From contig CAMFKI010000009.1 in assembly GCA_945957365.1 (NCBI GenBank), positions 1-64,000 on the forward strand: DNA of 64,000 nt, given 5' to 3'. This DNA comes from an uncultured Alphaproteobacteria bacterium. Lineage in GTDB: Bacteria; Pseudomonadota; Alphaproteobacteria; Rhizobiales; Aestuariivirgaceae. A program made the position numbers and the translations under genes. This document shows, in pieces, positions 54,226-61,720 of this stretch. How positions within the stretch are numbered: the first letter of the stretch is position 1; each line of letters opens with the position of its first letter. Under the pieces are notes generated by a model that worked only from the letters and a program-made list of their open reading frames with translations, did not search any database and had not been told where the DNA came from.

Positions 54226-54397
54226 AAGCCGCCCCGGGCATGGCGAAGTCCCTTGCGGACGTCGTCTGGCTATCGCGCGTGTCGTTCGAAGCCGAAACCA
54301 GGAAACTGGGATCCCGACGCCAGAACCTTTCATCGCGCCTCATGCGTCAACCAAGCTGGGTGATGCTGCGCCGACGGTTCTCGCCATTGTAAGGAAA

Positions 54398-54474
54398 TGG
54401 CGGCCCCGACAGGATTCGAACCTGTGACCCTCAGTTTAGGAAACTGATGCTCTATCCAGCTGAGCTACGGGACC
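54398..54474 (-). tRNA. tRNA-Arg (anticodon CCT)
   Basis: A complete cloverleaf is visible on the minus strand: acceptor GGTCCCG with CGGGGCC, D-arm GCTCAGCTGGATAGAGC, anticodon stem TCAGT/ACTGA around loop TTCCTAA, and T-arm ACAGG-TTCGAAT-CCTGT. The anticodon CCT reads the AGG Arg codon. The CCA end is encoded (54398-54400). Some integrative elements use such tRNA genes, but no integrase is visible here. Confidence 0.95.
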
Positions 54475-54530
54475 TTGCCGGAGGCCTTTCTAACGGTCCT
54501 CATGCGTTTTGGGAAGGTGTCACGCAGATG

Positions 54531-54560
54531 GAAAAGGCCCGGCGCTTTGCCGGGCCTTTC
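54531..54560 (-). terminator. Intrinsic terminator of carD
   Basis: AAAGGCCCGGC and GCCGGGCCTTT form an 11-bp stem with a 5-nt loop, 21 bp past the carD stop. On the minus strand a TTTT run ends the stem. It is a good Rho-independent terminator. Confidence 0.8.
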
Positions 54561-54580
54561 GCCGAACATCGGAGGCGGGA

Positions 54581-55504
54581 TCAGGCGGCTTCGTCGGCTG
54601 CCACGTCCTCTTCGGTCTTTTCGCCCGAGGGCGCGCGCTTGGCGTTCTTGGAGAGGTATTCCTCCAGCTCCTTCACGGCCTGGTCGTCATCGATCTTCTT
54701 CACCGCGGCGATTTCGCGGGCCATGCGGTCGAGCGCCTGCTCGAACAGCTGGCGTTCGGAATAGGACTGTTCCGGCTGGCGCTCGGAGCGGTAGAGGTCG
54801 CGAACGACCTCGGCCACGGCCATGATGTCGCCCGAGTTGATCTTGGCATCATATTCCTGGGCGCGACGCGACCACATGGTGCGCTTGATGCGGGCACGGC
54901 CCTTGAGCACCTTGAGCGCGGCCTCGATCTGCGCCTTGTCGGAAAGACGGCGCATGCCCTTCTGCTCGGCGCGGCTGGTCGGCACCTTGAGGCGGAGCTT
55001 TTCCTTCTCGAATTCGACGATGTAGAGCTCGAGCTTGACGCCGGCGATCTCCTGCTCCTCGATCATGCTGATCTTGCCCACGCCGTGCGCGGGATAGACA
55101 ACGAGCTCGTTGACCTTGAAGACGAGCTTGCGGGGTGCTGGAGGCGGCGCAACGGGGGCAGCGGCGGCTGCCGGCTTCTGGGCGGTTGCGGGAGCGGGCT
55201 GCACGGGCGCCGCCTTGGCCACGGGCGCTCCGGCGGCAGCCTTGGCCGGCTTCTTCGCATCCAGTGCGGGCTTGGCCGCGGCGGCCGGCTTCACGGCCTT
55301 GGCAGGTGCAGCGGGCTTTACGGCGGGCTTGGCTGCAGCCTTGGGGGCCGGCTTGGCGGCAACGGGCTTGCTGGCCTTTGCGGGGGCGGCGGCAGGCTTT
55401 TTGGCAGCCACGACCGGCTTCGAAGTCTTCTTGGGGGCCGACTTGGTCTTGGCCTTCGCAGCAGGCTTCCTTGCGGTCGCTGCCTTCGTCTTGGTCTTCG
55501 TCAT
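54581..55504 (-). CDS. carD: CarD-family RNA-polymerase-binding regulator with a basic Ala/Lys/Pro N-terminal tail
   Basis: This 307-residue protein has a CarD/CdnL domain at about 126-290: FKVNELVVYPAHGVGKISMI and ERQLFEQALDRMAREIAAVKK are typical. CarD proteins bind the RNA polymerase beta subunit and stabilise open complexes. The first ~125 residues are almost only Ala, Lys, Pro and Val (for example KAATARKPAAKAKTKSAPKK), much like a histone H1 tail and longer than the tail-less CdnL form. It should bind DNA non-specifically. The C-terminus is acidic. Its leader contains a terminator-like hairpin. Confidence 0.92.
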   Translation of the reverse strand: MTKTKTKAATARKPAAKAKTKSAPKKTSKPVVAAKKPAAAPAKASKPVAAKPAPKAAAKPAVKPAAPAKAVKPAAAAKPALDAKKPAKAAAGAPVAKAAPVQPAPATAQKPAAAAAPVAPPPAPRKLVFKVNELVVYPAHGVGKISMIEEQEIAGVKLELYIVEFEKEKLRLKVPTSRAEQKGMRRLSDKAQIEAALKVLKGRARIKRTMWSRRAQEYDAKINSGDIMAVAEVVRDLYRSERQPEQSYSERQLFEQALDRMAREIAAVKKIDDDQAVKELEEYLSKNAKRAPSGEKTEEDVAADEAA

Positions 55505-55705
55505 GTCTCGTCCTTCGCCCTTTGCCCAATCTTGTTATGGAATATGCGTTCCGCGGGCGGCGAACGGGGTGACGTGCGGCGCGGTCCCGGGGGGCCGCGC
55601 AACCTGCCTCTTCGTCCAGTTCCCGTAACCGGTGCCTGTCTGCCCTCCCACCCGAAGGGCGCCCTTGGGCCCCATTCGCTGTCTGTGGATTGCCGGCACT
55701 CGCAT

Positions 55706-55731
55706 AAAAAACCCGAGCCCTTGGCCCGGTT
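55706..55731 (-). terminator. Terminator in the fdx-carD intergenic region
   Basis: On the minus strand CCGGGCC-AAG-GGCTCGG (7 bp with one G-T pair) is followed by G and six T. It lies about 200 bp before carD and 185 bp after the ferredoxin gene, so it either ends the helicase-S4-ferredoxin transcript or acts as an attenuator in a long carD leader. A weak promoter-like pair further upstream (TTGTGA at 55780-55775 and TATGTA at 55756-55751) leaves both options open. Confidence 0.62.
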
Positions 55732-55800
55732 TCCTTCACCCAACTCGGATTACATACTCATCGTGACCTAAATATCACAAGTTTAAGCATTTTTAAAGGG

Positions 55801-55850
55801 CGAGATGTCCGTGTACGGCGGAATCTTATGCCGCACACGGACGAATCTCG
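55801..55850. repeat. 50-bp imperfect palindrome in the fdx-carD spacer
   Basis: The outer arms CGAGAT/ATCTCG and inner arms TCCGTGT.CGGC/GCCG.ACACGGA form a long interrupted inverted repeat. It lies 65 bp past the ferredoxin stop. It could be a 3' stabilising hairpin, a terminator without T-run, or a small mobile palindrome. The remainder of the 411-bp spacer (55505-55915) has no gene that I can support. Confidence 0.55.
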
Positions 55851-55915
55851 ATGAAAAAGGTTAATTCCCGGAGGGTCTTGCATGCCCGGTCTGCGCACAG
55901 GGCATGGAAATGGCC

Positions 55916-56254
55916 TCAATCGCCTTCGCCGGGGTTGGGCGAAAAATACTTCTCCAGCTTGCCCTCGACCCCGTCGAACTCCTTGGCGTCGGCCGGAGCG
56001 TCCTTCTTGGTGGTGATATTGGGCCACTGGCTGGCATAATCGGTGTTGAGCTTCAGCCACGACTCGAGCCCCGGTTCGGTGTCGGGCTTGATCGCCTCGG
56101 CGGGGCATTCGGGCTCGCAGACGCCGCAGTCGATACATTCGTCCGGATGGATGACGAGCATGTTTTCGCCCTCGTAGAAGCAGTCCACCGGACAAACTTC
56201 CACACAATCCATGTACTTGCACTTGATGCAGTTGTCGGTGACGATATAGGTCAT
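55916..56254 (-). CDS. fdxA: FdxA-type seven-iron ferredoxin
   Basis: This 112-residue ferredoxin is of the FdxA type with one 3Fe-4S and one 4Fe-4S cluster. Motifs are [20 protein letters not shown] (N-terminal) and [17 protein letters not shown]. The C-terminal ~50-residue extension ([19 protein letters not shown]) is usual in this group. It is an essential-type small electron carrier in the cytoplasm. It follows the S4 gene by 63 bp on the same strand. Confidence 0.95.
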   Translation of the reverse strand: MTYIVTDNCIKCKYMDCVEVCPVDCFYEGENMLVIHPDECIDCGVCEPECPAEAIKPDTEPGLESWLKLNTDYASQWPNITTKKDAPADAKEFDGVEGKLEKYFSPNPGEGD

Positions 56255-56317
56255 GGGCTCAGCCGTTCGTTATTCCGAACGTTTCCTAGCAATTTCCGGC
56301 GGAGCTTGCACCATCTT

Positions 56318-56623
56318 TTACGGCGTTTCGTCCCCCGGAGAGGACATGCCTGGCTCATCGTAAAGCAGGCGTGCGCTCTCCGCGGGGCCGCGCCGCTCGG
56401 CCATGCCGGCGACGTGCAGCACGCGCACCCTGGCGTTGAGCACGATGGTGAGAACGTCACCACGCTTCACGCCGTGTCCGGGCTTCACCGTCTTCTGGCC
56501 GTTGAGGCGGACCTTGCCGGATTCCACGAGGCTTGCGGCGTCCTCCCGCGTCTTCACCACCCGGGCGAACCACAGCCATTTGTCGAGGCGCTGGCGCCCC
56601 GGCAGCTCGTCACTTGCCGCCAA
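56318..56623 (-). CDS. S4-domain RNA-binding protein (HslR-like)
   Basis: The 101-residue protein is mainly one S4 RNA-binding domain: RLDKWLWFARVVKTREDAASL followed by SGKVRLNGQKTVKPGHGVKRG. Small S4 proteins of the HslR group rescue stalled 50S subunits with attached nascent chains. Its start overlaps the end of the helicase gene by 14 bp, so the two are coupled. A short acidic tail follows the domain. Confidence 0.9.
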   Translation of the reverse strand: MAASDELPGRQRLDKWLWFARVVKTREDAASLVESGKVRLNGQKTVKPGHGVKRGDVLTIVLNARVRVLHVAGMAERRGPAESARLLYDEPGMSSPGDETP

Positions 56624-59600
56624 GCTTTGCCTTCAGTGCGCCGAGAACCGCGAAGGGCGAATCGGGGTCGATCGGCTTCTCGGGGCGGGGTTTCCGCTCC
56701 TGGACGTCGGGCTTGCGATCCTCGCGGCGGGGCTTGCGGTCATGCCGGGCGGCGTCCTGGCTTTCCGGGCGATCCTCGCGGCGCTGGTCGCGGTTGCCAC
56801 GGCCCTTGCCGTGGTGGCGGTGCGGACGGCCGCCGTCGCGGCGCTCGCCCTCGGCGGGCTTGTCACCCGCTTCCGCCGGCTGGGCAGGCGTTGCCGGTGC
56901 ATCGCGCCGCTGCGCCGGTCGGCGGTTGTGCGGCTGGCGTTCCGGGCGATGGCGGAACGGGCCGGTGTCCCTGGGCCACCAGACGTCGATCTCGACGTCC
57001 TGCATGGCCACCTCCACGGCGGGAGCAGGCGCGACAGCAGGCTCAGGGGCAGGCTCAGGGACGGCATCCTCCGACGTGGCTTCGGCCGGCGCCGGCTCGA
57101 CCGTCTGCTCCGCGGCGGGTGAGGCGGGAACGGCTGGAACCTCAGCCGGGGTATCGGGCAGTTCCTGCGGTGTTGCAGGCTCGGCCGGTGGTTCGGAAGG
57201 TCCGGGCATGACCGGCTCGGCGGGAGGCGGGGCCTCCTGCGGGGCTGGCGCCGGCGGCGCTTCGCTGGGCGCATTGCCGGGAAGCTCCTGCGGGGTGCCG
57301 GGGGCCGCCGCGGCAGGGGCGAGCGGGCGCTTCACCGTCTTCTTCTGCATGCGGTAGTCGAGGCTTTTCAGGATGCCGAGGAAATCCTCGCCGGAGCAGC
57401 CGACCAGCGACATCATGTCGGGCACCACGGTGAACCCGCCGCCCTCGACGGAACCCGCAGGGCGGGCCTCATCGGGGAAGCGCGGGCGCCAGAACACGCG
57501 GTCTCGGATCACGTCGGCCAGGCGTTCCAGCATGTCGATGCGGACCACGCGCGAGCCGCAGATGCGATAGCCGCAGACGCCGTAGAAGCCCTTGGGAGTC
57601 GAGCGGTCGAAGCTGGCGGAGGTGAGGCCCTGGCCCGGCGGCTGCGGCAGGGCCGCAGGTTCGAGCTTGCCTTCCTTCTGCAGGCCGAGCGCCCAGAGCA
57701 GCAGGCGCAATTCCGTGGGGGCAGGCTTGAGGAGGGCGGGCACATAAATGTTGAAGGCGCCGAAGCGGGCGCCCAGGGCACGCAGCTTGGCGCGATCTTC
57801 CTGGCTCAGGCCCTTCACCTCCTCGCTCACCGTCTCGCGCGGGAGCACGCCCAGGGTCTCGACCAGACGGTAGGCGATGCCGCGCGAAATGCCTTCGAGA
57901 CCTTCGCCCTCCTCGAGCTTCAGCAGGGGTTCGAGAGTGGAGGCGATGTGCCTGTCGGTGAACTTCTGCAGGCGCTGCTGCACCTCCTCGCGGTCGGCAC
58001 CCGAAAGCTGGTCGCCGGCGACCACCGAGGCACGTGGCTTCAGCAGCGTGGCGCCGGGCTCCAGCTTGCCGACGGCGGCATGGTTCCACATGATCTGGCC
58101 ATCGCGCGTCAGCTTCAGATCGGTGTCGGCGGAGGCGGCGACCGCCTTGGCGCGCGCCGTGATCTCGGCGGCGACGGCGGACATGGCGGCAGCCTTGAGG
58201 GCCCGGGCCTCGGCGCCTTCGGACGTGCCATCGGGCACGAACAGGAAGCCCTTGATCCGGCCAATATACTCGCCCTCGACGTGGATGGCGCCATCTTCTT
58301 CAACAGTCGACATCAATTCTTCCTTCTGGGCCAGGCGCTTCATCAGCACGCTGGTACGGCGGTCGATAAAACGCTGTGTCAGGCGCTCATGCAAGGCATC
58401 CGACAACTTGTCCTCTATCTCTCTCGCGTAGGATTGCCAATAGAGAGGTGCCTTGAGCCAGTCCGGGCGATTTGCCACGAATGTCCAGGTGCGCACATGG
58501 CTGATGCGGTTCGACAGCGTGTCGAGGTCGCCCTGGGTGTTCTCACAGAACTTCAATTGCCGCACGAACCAGTCCTCGTCGATGAAGCCATCACCAGTCT
58601 GCAGATACTGGTAGATCTTCGAAACGATCGAGGCGTGCTCCGAGTTCGATATGTTGCGGTAATCGGGGATCTGGCAGACTTCCCACAGCCGCTCCACGTC
58701 CCTCTTCGACTTGGCCAGGTCGCGCGTGGCGGGATCGCGGGCCAGTGCCTCGAGCGCCAGCAGGTCGGCGTTGGGCTGGGCGCGGGTGAGACCCTGGGCT
58801 TGCGGCAGCAGGTTCAGCGACTGCTTCAGCCGTTCGAGCGAGCCGAAGTCAAGCTCGCGGTTGCGCCATTGCAGCATGCGAACGGCATCGAAATTGTGGC
58901 TCTCGAGGCGCTCCACCATCTCGGGCTCGAAGGGGTCGGCCTCGCCGGTGACACCGAAGGTGCCGTCATTCATGTAACGGCCGGCGCGCCCCGCCACCTG
59001 ACCCAGTTCGGAGGGGTTCAGATGGCGATACTGGAAGCCGTCGAACTTGCGGGTCGAGGCAAAGGCCACATGGTCCACATCCATGTTGAGGCCCATCCCC
59101 ACGGCATCGGTGGCCACGATGTAGTCGACATCACCCGACTGGTAGAGCGCCACCTGCGCATTGCGGGTGCGGGGCGACAATGCGCCCAGAACCACGGCAG
59201 CACCGCCGCGCTGACGGCGGATGAGTTCCGCCGTCGCATAGACCATGTCGGCCGAGAAGGCGACGATGGCCGAGCGCCGCGGCAGCCGCGTGAGCTTTTT
59301 CTGGCCGGCATAGAGAAGTTGCGAAAAGCGCGGCCGCGACACGAAAGTTGTGCCCGGCAGCAGGCGCTCGAGAATGGGCCGCATGGTGGCGGCGCCGAGC
59401 AGCATGGTCTCGTCACGGCCGCGCCGGTTCATCACGCGATCGGTGAAGATGTGGCCGCGCTCGAAGTCGGCGCAGAGCTGCACTTCGTCGATGGCCAGAA
59501 AGGGCACGTCGACGTCGCTGGGCATCGCCTCGACGGTGCAGATCCAGTAGCGCGCCTGGACGGGAATGATCTTTTCCTCGCCGGTCACCAGCGCGACAGC

Positions 59601-59768
59601 GGCATCGCCGACGCGGGCGCGTACCTTGTCGTAGATTTCGCGTGCCAGAAGGCGGAGGGGAAGGCCGATCATGCCGCCGCCATGCCCCAGCATGCGTTCC
59701 ACCGCGAGGTGGGTCTTGCCGGTGTTGGTGGGGCCAAGCACGGCAGTGACAGTTTTCTGGGACGGCAT
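56610..59768 (-). CDS. SUV3-like DExH-box helicase with low-complexity C-terminal tail
   Basis: This 1052-residue protein is a bacterial relative of the mitochondrial SUV3 RNA helicase. Walker A GPTNTGKTH is at residue 12, the DExH box is DEVQ at 94, motif VI-type sequences QVAGRAGRYMNDGTFG lie near 270, and a SUV3-type helical bundle follows. Residues about 800-925 are a Pro/Ala/Glu-rich tract, then a Arg/His/Asp-rich stretch (ERRDGGRPHRHHGKGRGNRD) typical of RNA-binding tails, and a conserved end (DPDSPFAVLGALKAKLGGK). RNA unwinding or turnover is the likely role. Confidence 0.9.
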   Translation of the reverse strand: MPSQKTVTAVLGPTNTGKTHLAVERMLGHGGGMIGLPLRLLAREIYDKVRARVGDAAVALVTGEEKIIPVQARYWICTVEAMPSDVDVPFLAIDEVQLCADFERGHIFTDRVMNRRGRDETMLLGAATMRPILERLLPGTTFVSRPRFSQLLYAGQKKLTRLPRRSAIVAFSADMVYATAELIRRQRGGAAVVLGALSPRTRNAQVALYQSGDVDYIVATDAVGMGLNMDVDHVAFASTRKFDGFQYRHLNPSELGQVAGRAGRYMNDGTFGVTGEADPFEPEMVERLESHNFDAVRMLQWRNRELDFGSLERLKQSLNLLPQAQGLTRAQPNADLLALEALARDPATRDLAKSKRDVERLWEVCQIPDYRNISNSEHASIVSKIYQYLQTGDGFIDEDWFVRQLKFCENTQGDLDTLSNRISHVRTWTFVANRPDWLKAPLYWQSYAREIEDKLSDALHERLTQRFIDRRTSVLMKRLAQKEELMSTVEEDGAIHVEGEYIGRIKGFLFVPDGTSEGAEARALKAAAMSAVAAEITARAKAVAASADTDLKLTRDGQIMWNHAAVGKLEPGATLLKPRASVVAGDQLSGADREEVQQRLQKFTDRHIASTLEPLLKLEEGEGLEGISRGIAYRLVETLGVLPRETVSEEVKGLSQEDRAKLRALGARFGAFNIYVPALLKPAPTELRLLLWALGLQKEGKLEPAALPQPPGQGLTSASFDRSTPKGFYGVCGYRICGSRVVRIDMLERLADVIRDRVFWRPRFPDEARPAGSVEGGGFTVVPDMMSLVGCSGEDFLGILKSLDYRMQKKTVKRPLAPAAAAPGTPQELPGNAPSEAPPAPAPQEAPPPAEPVMPGPSEPPAEPATPQELPDTPAEVPAVPASPAAEQTVEPAPAEATSEDAVPEPAPEPAVAPAPAVEVAMQDVEIDVWWPRDTGPFRHRPERQPHNRRPAQRRDAPATPAQPAEAGDKPAEGERRDGGRPHRHHGKGRGNRDQRREDRPESQDAARHDRKPRREDRKPDVQERKPRPEKPIDPDSPFAVLGALKAKLGGK

Positions 59769-60384
59769 CTAAGGCGGCTTCGCGAAATCCTTGAGGCCCA
59801 GACTTGGGGCGCAGGCCCCCCCAGGGTCAAGGTCTTTCGCCCCGTTCTGAACCGGGCCGTTAGGGAATGGATTCAAACCGGAACGAAGCTGGCCCGAATC
59901 GCTGCAGTTGCGCGATTCAGGGTTTGTTCCCCGGGCACAATGTAGTGTCTACAGGGGGTTCCCGGGCGGCGCGGCCAGGGCCCAAGAAGACGGTGCGGGC
60001 AATCAGCGCTGGCCAGGCCGGTCCAAAGCTTAACCTGCGGCGCCCTAGGGTTGACACTTCCTTGCAGAGGGCCGGGCGACAGCCCGTCCGATCTTTACGG
60101 CTTGGATCATCCCCGGAACGGATCGCGCCCGAATCGCTGAAGGAACGATCTTCGCCATTTGTTCTCGCAAGATGTTGTGGTTTGACCAGGCTAAGCCTAC
60201 AAGGCGGCAGGAGAATTTCCATCCGGCAGGGTTGCGTTCCAGATCCCGCGTTAACCGCTCTGTGCCGGAATGGCACAGCTGCCGTTCGGAGGCCCGCGCG
60301 GAGGGCAAGGGGCACGGCGCGGACGCCTGGGGGTGCCATCGTCCACATGGGCGCGGGAGAGTGCCGAGAAAACGCCCTTCCGGC
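59769..60384. other. Gene-free region between helicase and rpmB
   Basis: Together with the rpmB promoter region this is about 700 bp without a supportable gene. Open frames exist on both strands, but their translations are Arg/Gly/Pro-rich and lack starts with ribosome-binding sites. A TTGACA at about 60052 has no matching -10. I see no tRNA. A small RNA cannot be excluded. Confidence 0.5.
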
Positions 60385-60413
60385 TTGACCCCGCGCGCGG
60401 CTCCCACTATAGA
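60385..60413 (+). promoter_or_regulatory. Sigma-70 promoter of rpmB
   Basis: TTGACC (60385-60390) and TATAGA (60408-60413) are separated by exactly 17 bp. Transcription would begin about 55-60 bp before the rpmB ATG. This is the best promoter match I found in the window. Confidence 0.8.
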
Positions 60414-60476
60414 CCCGCCATCCGAACCGGGGGCATCGAGCCTCCCGGTACCCATTCTTATTGTGGAGTTTAGCCC

Positions 60477-60773
60477 ATGGCCCGCCGTTGTGAGTTGACG
60501 GGAAAGAACGCGCTGGTTGGCAACAAGGTCAGCCATGCCAACAACAAGACCAAGACCCGCTTCATGCCGAACCTGTGCGACGTGAGCCTGATGAGCGATG
60601 CGATGGGCCTGACCTATCGCCTGCGCATCTCGGCCATCGCGCTGAAGTCGGTGGAGCATGTCGGCGGCCTCGATGCCTTCCTGATGAAGGCCGACACCGC
60701 CAAGCTCTCGGACAAGGCCGCGCGCCTCAAGCGTTCGATCGCCAAGAAGCTGGAAGCCGCCAAGGCCGCCTGA
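60477..60773 (+). CDS. rpmB: 50S ribosomal protein L28
   Basis: The 98-residue protein is a typical alphaproteobacterial L28: [20 protein letters not shown], followed by [20 protein letters not shown] and a basic C-terminal helix ([15 protein letters not shown]). It has a GGAG site and a sigma-70 promoter upstream and its own terminator, so it is probably a single-gene unit. The order helicase-rpmB is common in the class. Confidence 0.97.
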   Translation: MARRCELTGKNALVGNKVSHANNKTKTRFMPNLCDVSLMSDAMGLTYRLRISAIALKSVEHVGGLDAFLMKADTAKLSDKAARLKRSIAKKLEAAKAA

Positions 60774-60796
60774 TTTTCCCGTCAGGGCTGATTTCG

Positions 60797-60822
60797 AAAG
60801 CCGCTCCAACCGGGGCGGCTTT
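60797..60822 (+). terminator. Intrinsic terminator after rpmB
   Basis: AAAGCCGCTCC and GGGGCGGCTTT form an 11-bp stem (one G-T pair) with loop AACC, followed by T-rich TTTTGCTTTA. It ends six bases before the first possible start of the next gene. Confidence 0.82.
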
Positions 60823-60840
60823 TGCTTTATGGGTCATGCC

Positions 60841-61488
60841 ATGAGCGAAGAGGACAGAGCGAAGCGGGGCAATGCCCCGCGTGACGGCAGCCCCCGCATC
60901 CACGGCTCGGCGGTGACACGCAATGCCAGCCTGGGCCGCTTCACCGAACTGAAGGAGCGCGTGCAGTTCCTCGATTCGGCGCTTGGCGACTATTCCTACA
61001 TCGAGCGTGATTCCGAGGCGATCTATGCCGAGATCGGCAAGTTCACGGCCATTGCCGCGCACTGCCGCATCAATGCGCTGAACCACCCGGTGGAGCGCAT
61101 CAGCCAGCACAAGATGACCTATCGGCCCAACGAGTATTTCGTCGGCGCCAAGCTCGACAAGGGGTTCCGCGAGCGCCGGATCGCCGACAAGGTGGTGATC
61201 GGTCACGACGTGTGGATCGGCCATGGCGCGATCATCCTGCCGGGCCTCACCATCGGGCACGGCGCGGTCGTTGCCGCAGGCGCGGTGGTCACCAGGGACG
61301 TCGCGCCCTATGCCATCGTGGCAGGGGTGCCGGCGAAATTCCTCAAGTGGCGGTTTCCCCCCGACATCAGCGACCGCGTCATGCGGCTTGCGTGGTGGGA
61401 CTGGGAGCATGGGCGGCTGGGACAGGCGGTGGAGGACATGCGGGCGATGACGGTCGAAGATTTTCTGAGGAAGTACGATTCGCCTTGA
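60841..61488 (+). CDS. Left-handed beta-helix (hexapeptide) acyltransferase
   Basis: This 215-residue protein has repeated hexapeptide units and the acyltransferase end [41 protein letters not shown] and [15 protein letters not shown], as in xenobiotic/chloramphenicol-type (XAT) and DapD-like enzymes. It would transfer an acetyl group from acetyl-CoA; the acceptor is unknown. The start is uncertain between ATGs at 60829 and 60841, and neither has a clear ribosome-binding site. It is a trimer by family knowledge. Confidence 0.85.
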   Translation: MSEEDRAKRGNAPRDGSPRIHGSAVTRNASLGRFTELKERVQFLDSALGDYSYIERDSEAIYAEIGKFTAIAAHCRINALNHPVERISQHKMTYRPNEYFVGAKLDKGFRERRIADKVVIGHDVWIGHGAIILPGLTIGHGAVVAAGAVVTRDVAPYAIVAGVPAKFLKWRFPPDISDRVMRLAWWDWEHGRLGQAVEDMRAMTVEDFLRKYDSP

Positions 61489-61491
61489 TGC

Positions 61492-61519
61492 CGTCACGCT
61501 GGCGAAGGCCGGGGTTCAG
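61492..61519 (-). repeat. Degenerate copy of an intergenic palindromic repeat
   Basis: This 28-bp element matches the reverse complement of the unit at 61661-61688 at 23 of 28 positions, including the core GGCGAAGGCCGGG. It starts four bases after the acyltransferase stop. The pair frames the gap before cobT as imperfect inverted repeats. Confidence 0.55.
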
Positions 61520-61660
61520 CTTCGGCCGGCGGGGCATATTGCAGTTCGTAACGATTGCTTTTGGCAAGTCAGGACTGCATGTGGCCCCCTAGCTGCACGC
61601 GGACTGGAACCGCTCAGGGGTTCGCTACGGGCCACCTGAAGGCCCTCGGCGCAAGGGAAG

Positions 61661-61688
61661 CTGGATCCCGGCCTTCGCCGGGATGACG
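61661..61688 (+). repeat. Intergenic palindromic repeat (GGATCCCGGCC / GGCCGGGATCC type)
   Basis: The unit CTGGATCCCGGCCTTCGCCG continuing GGATGACG contains the self-complementary CCCGGC-CTTC-GCCGGG hairpin. Elements of this kind are widespread between genes in Hyphomicrobiales genomes. It lies 33 bp from the end of cobT and could also serve as a 3' hairpin for it. Confidence 0.65.
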
Positions 61689-61720
61689 GGTTCCGGGGTG
61701 TGAGGACCGAATGGGGGCCG

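Noticed and set aside
54398..54474. Integrated element attached at tRNA-Arg
   Set aside because: No integrase, recombinase or repeat of the tRNA 3' end was found near the island or elsewhere in the window.
57948..59945. A 665-codon open frame antisense to the SUV3-like helicase
   Set aside because: No recognisable motif, and the opposite strand carries all helicase motifs.
59867..60388. A 173-codon frame upstream of rpmB
   Set aside because: Arg/Gly/Pro-rich translation with no start signals, and it runs over the rpmB promoter.
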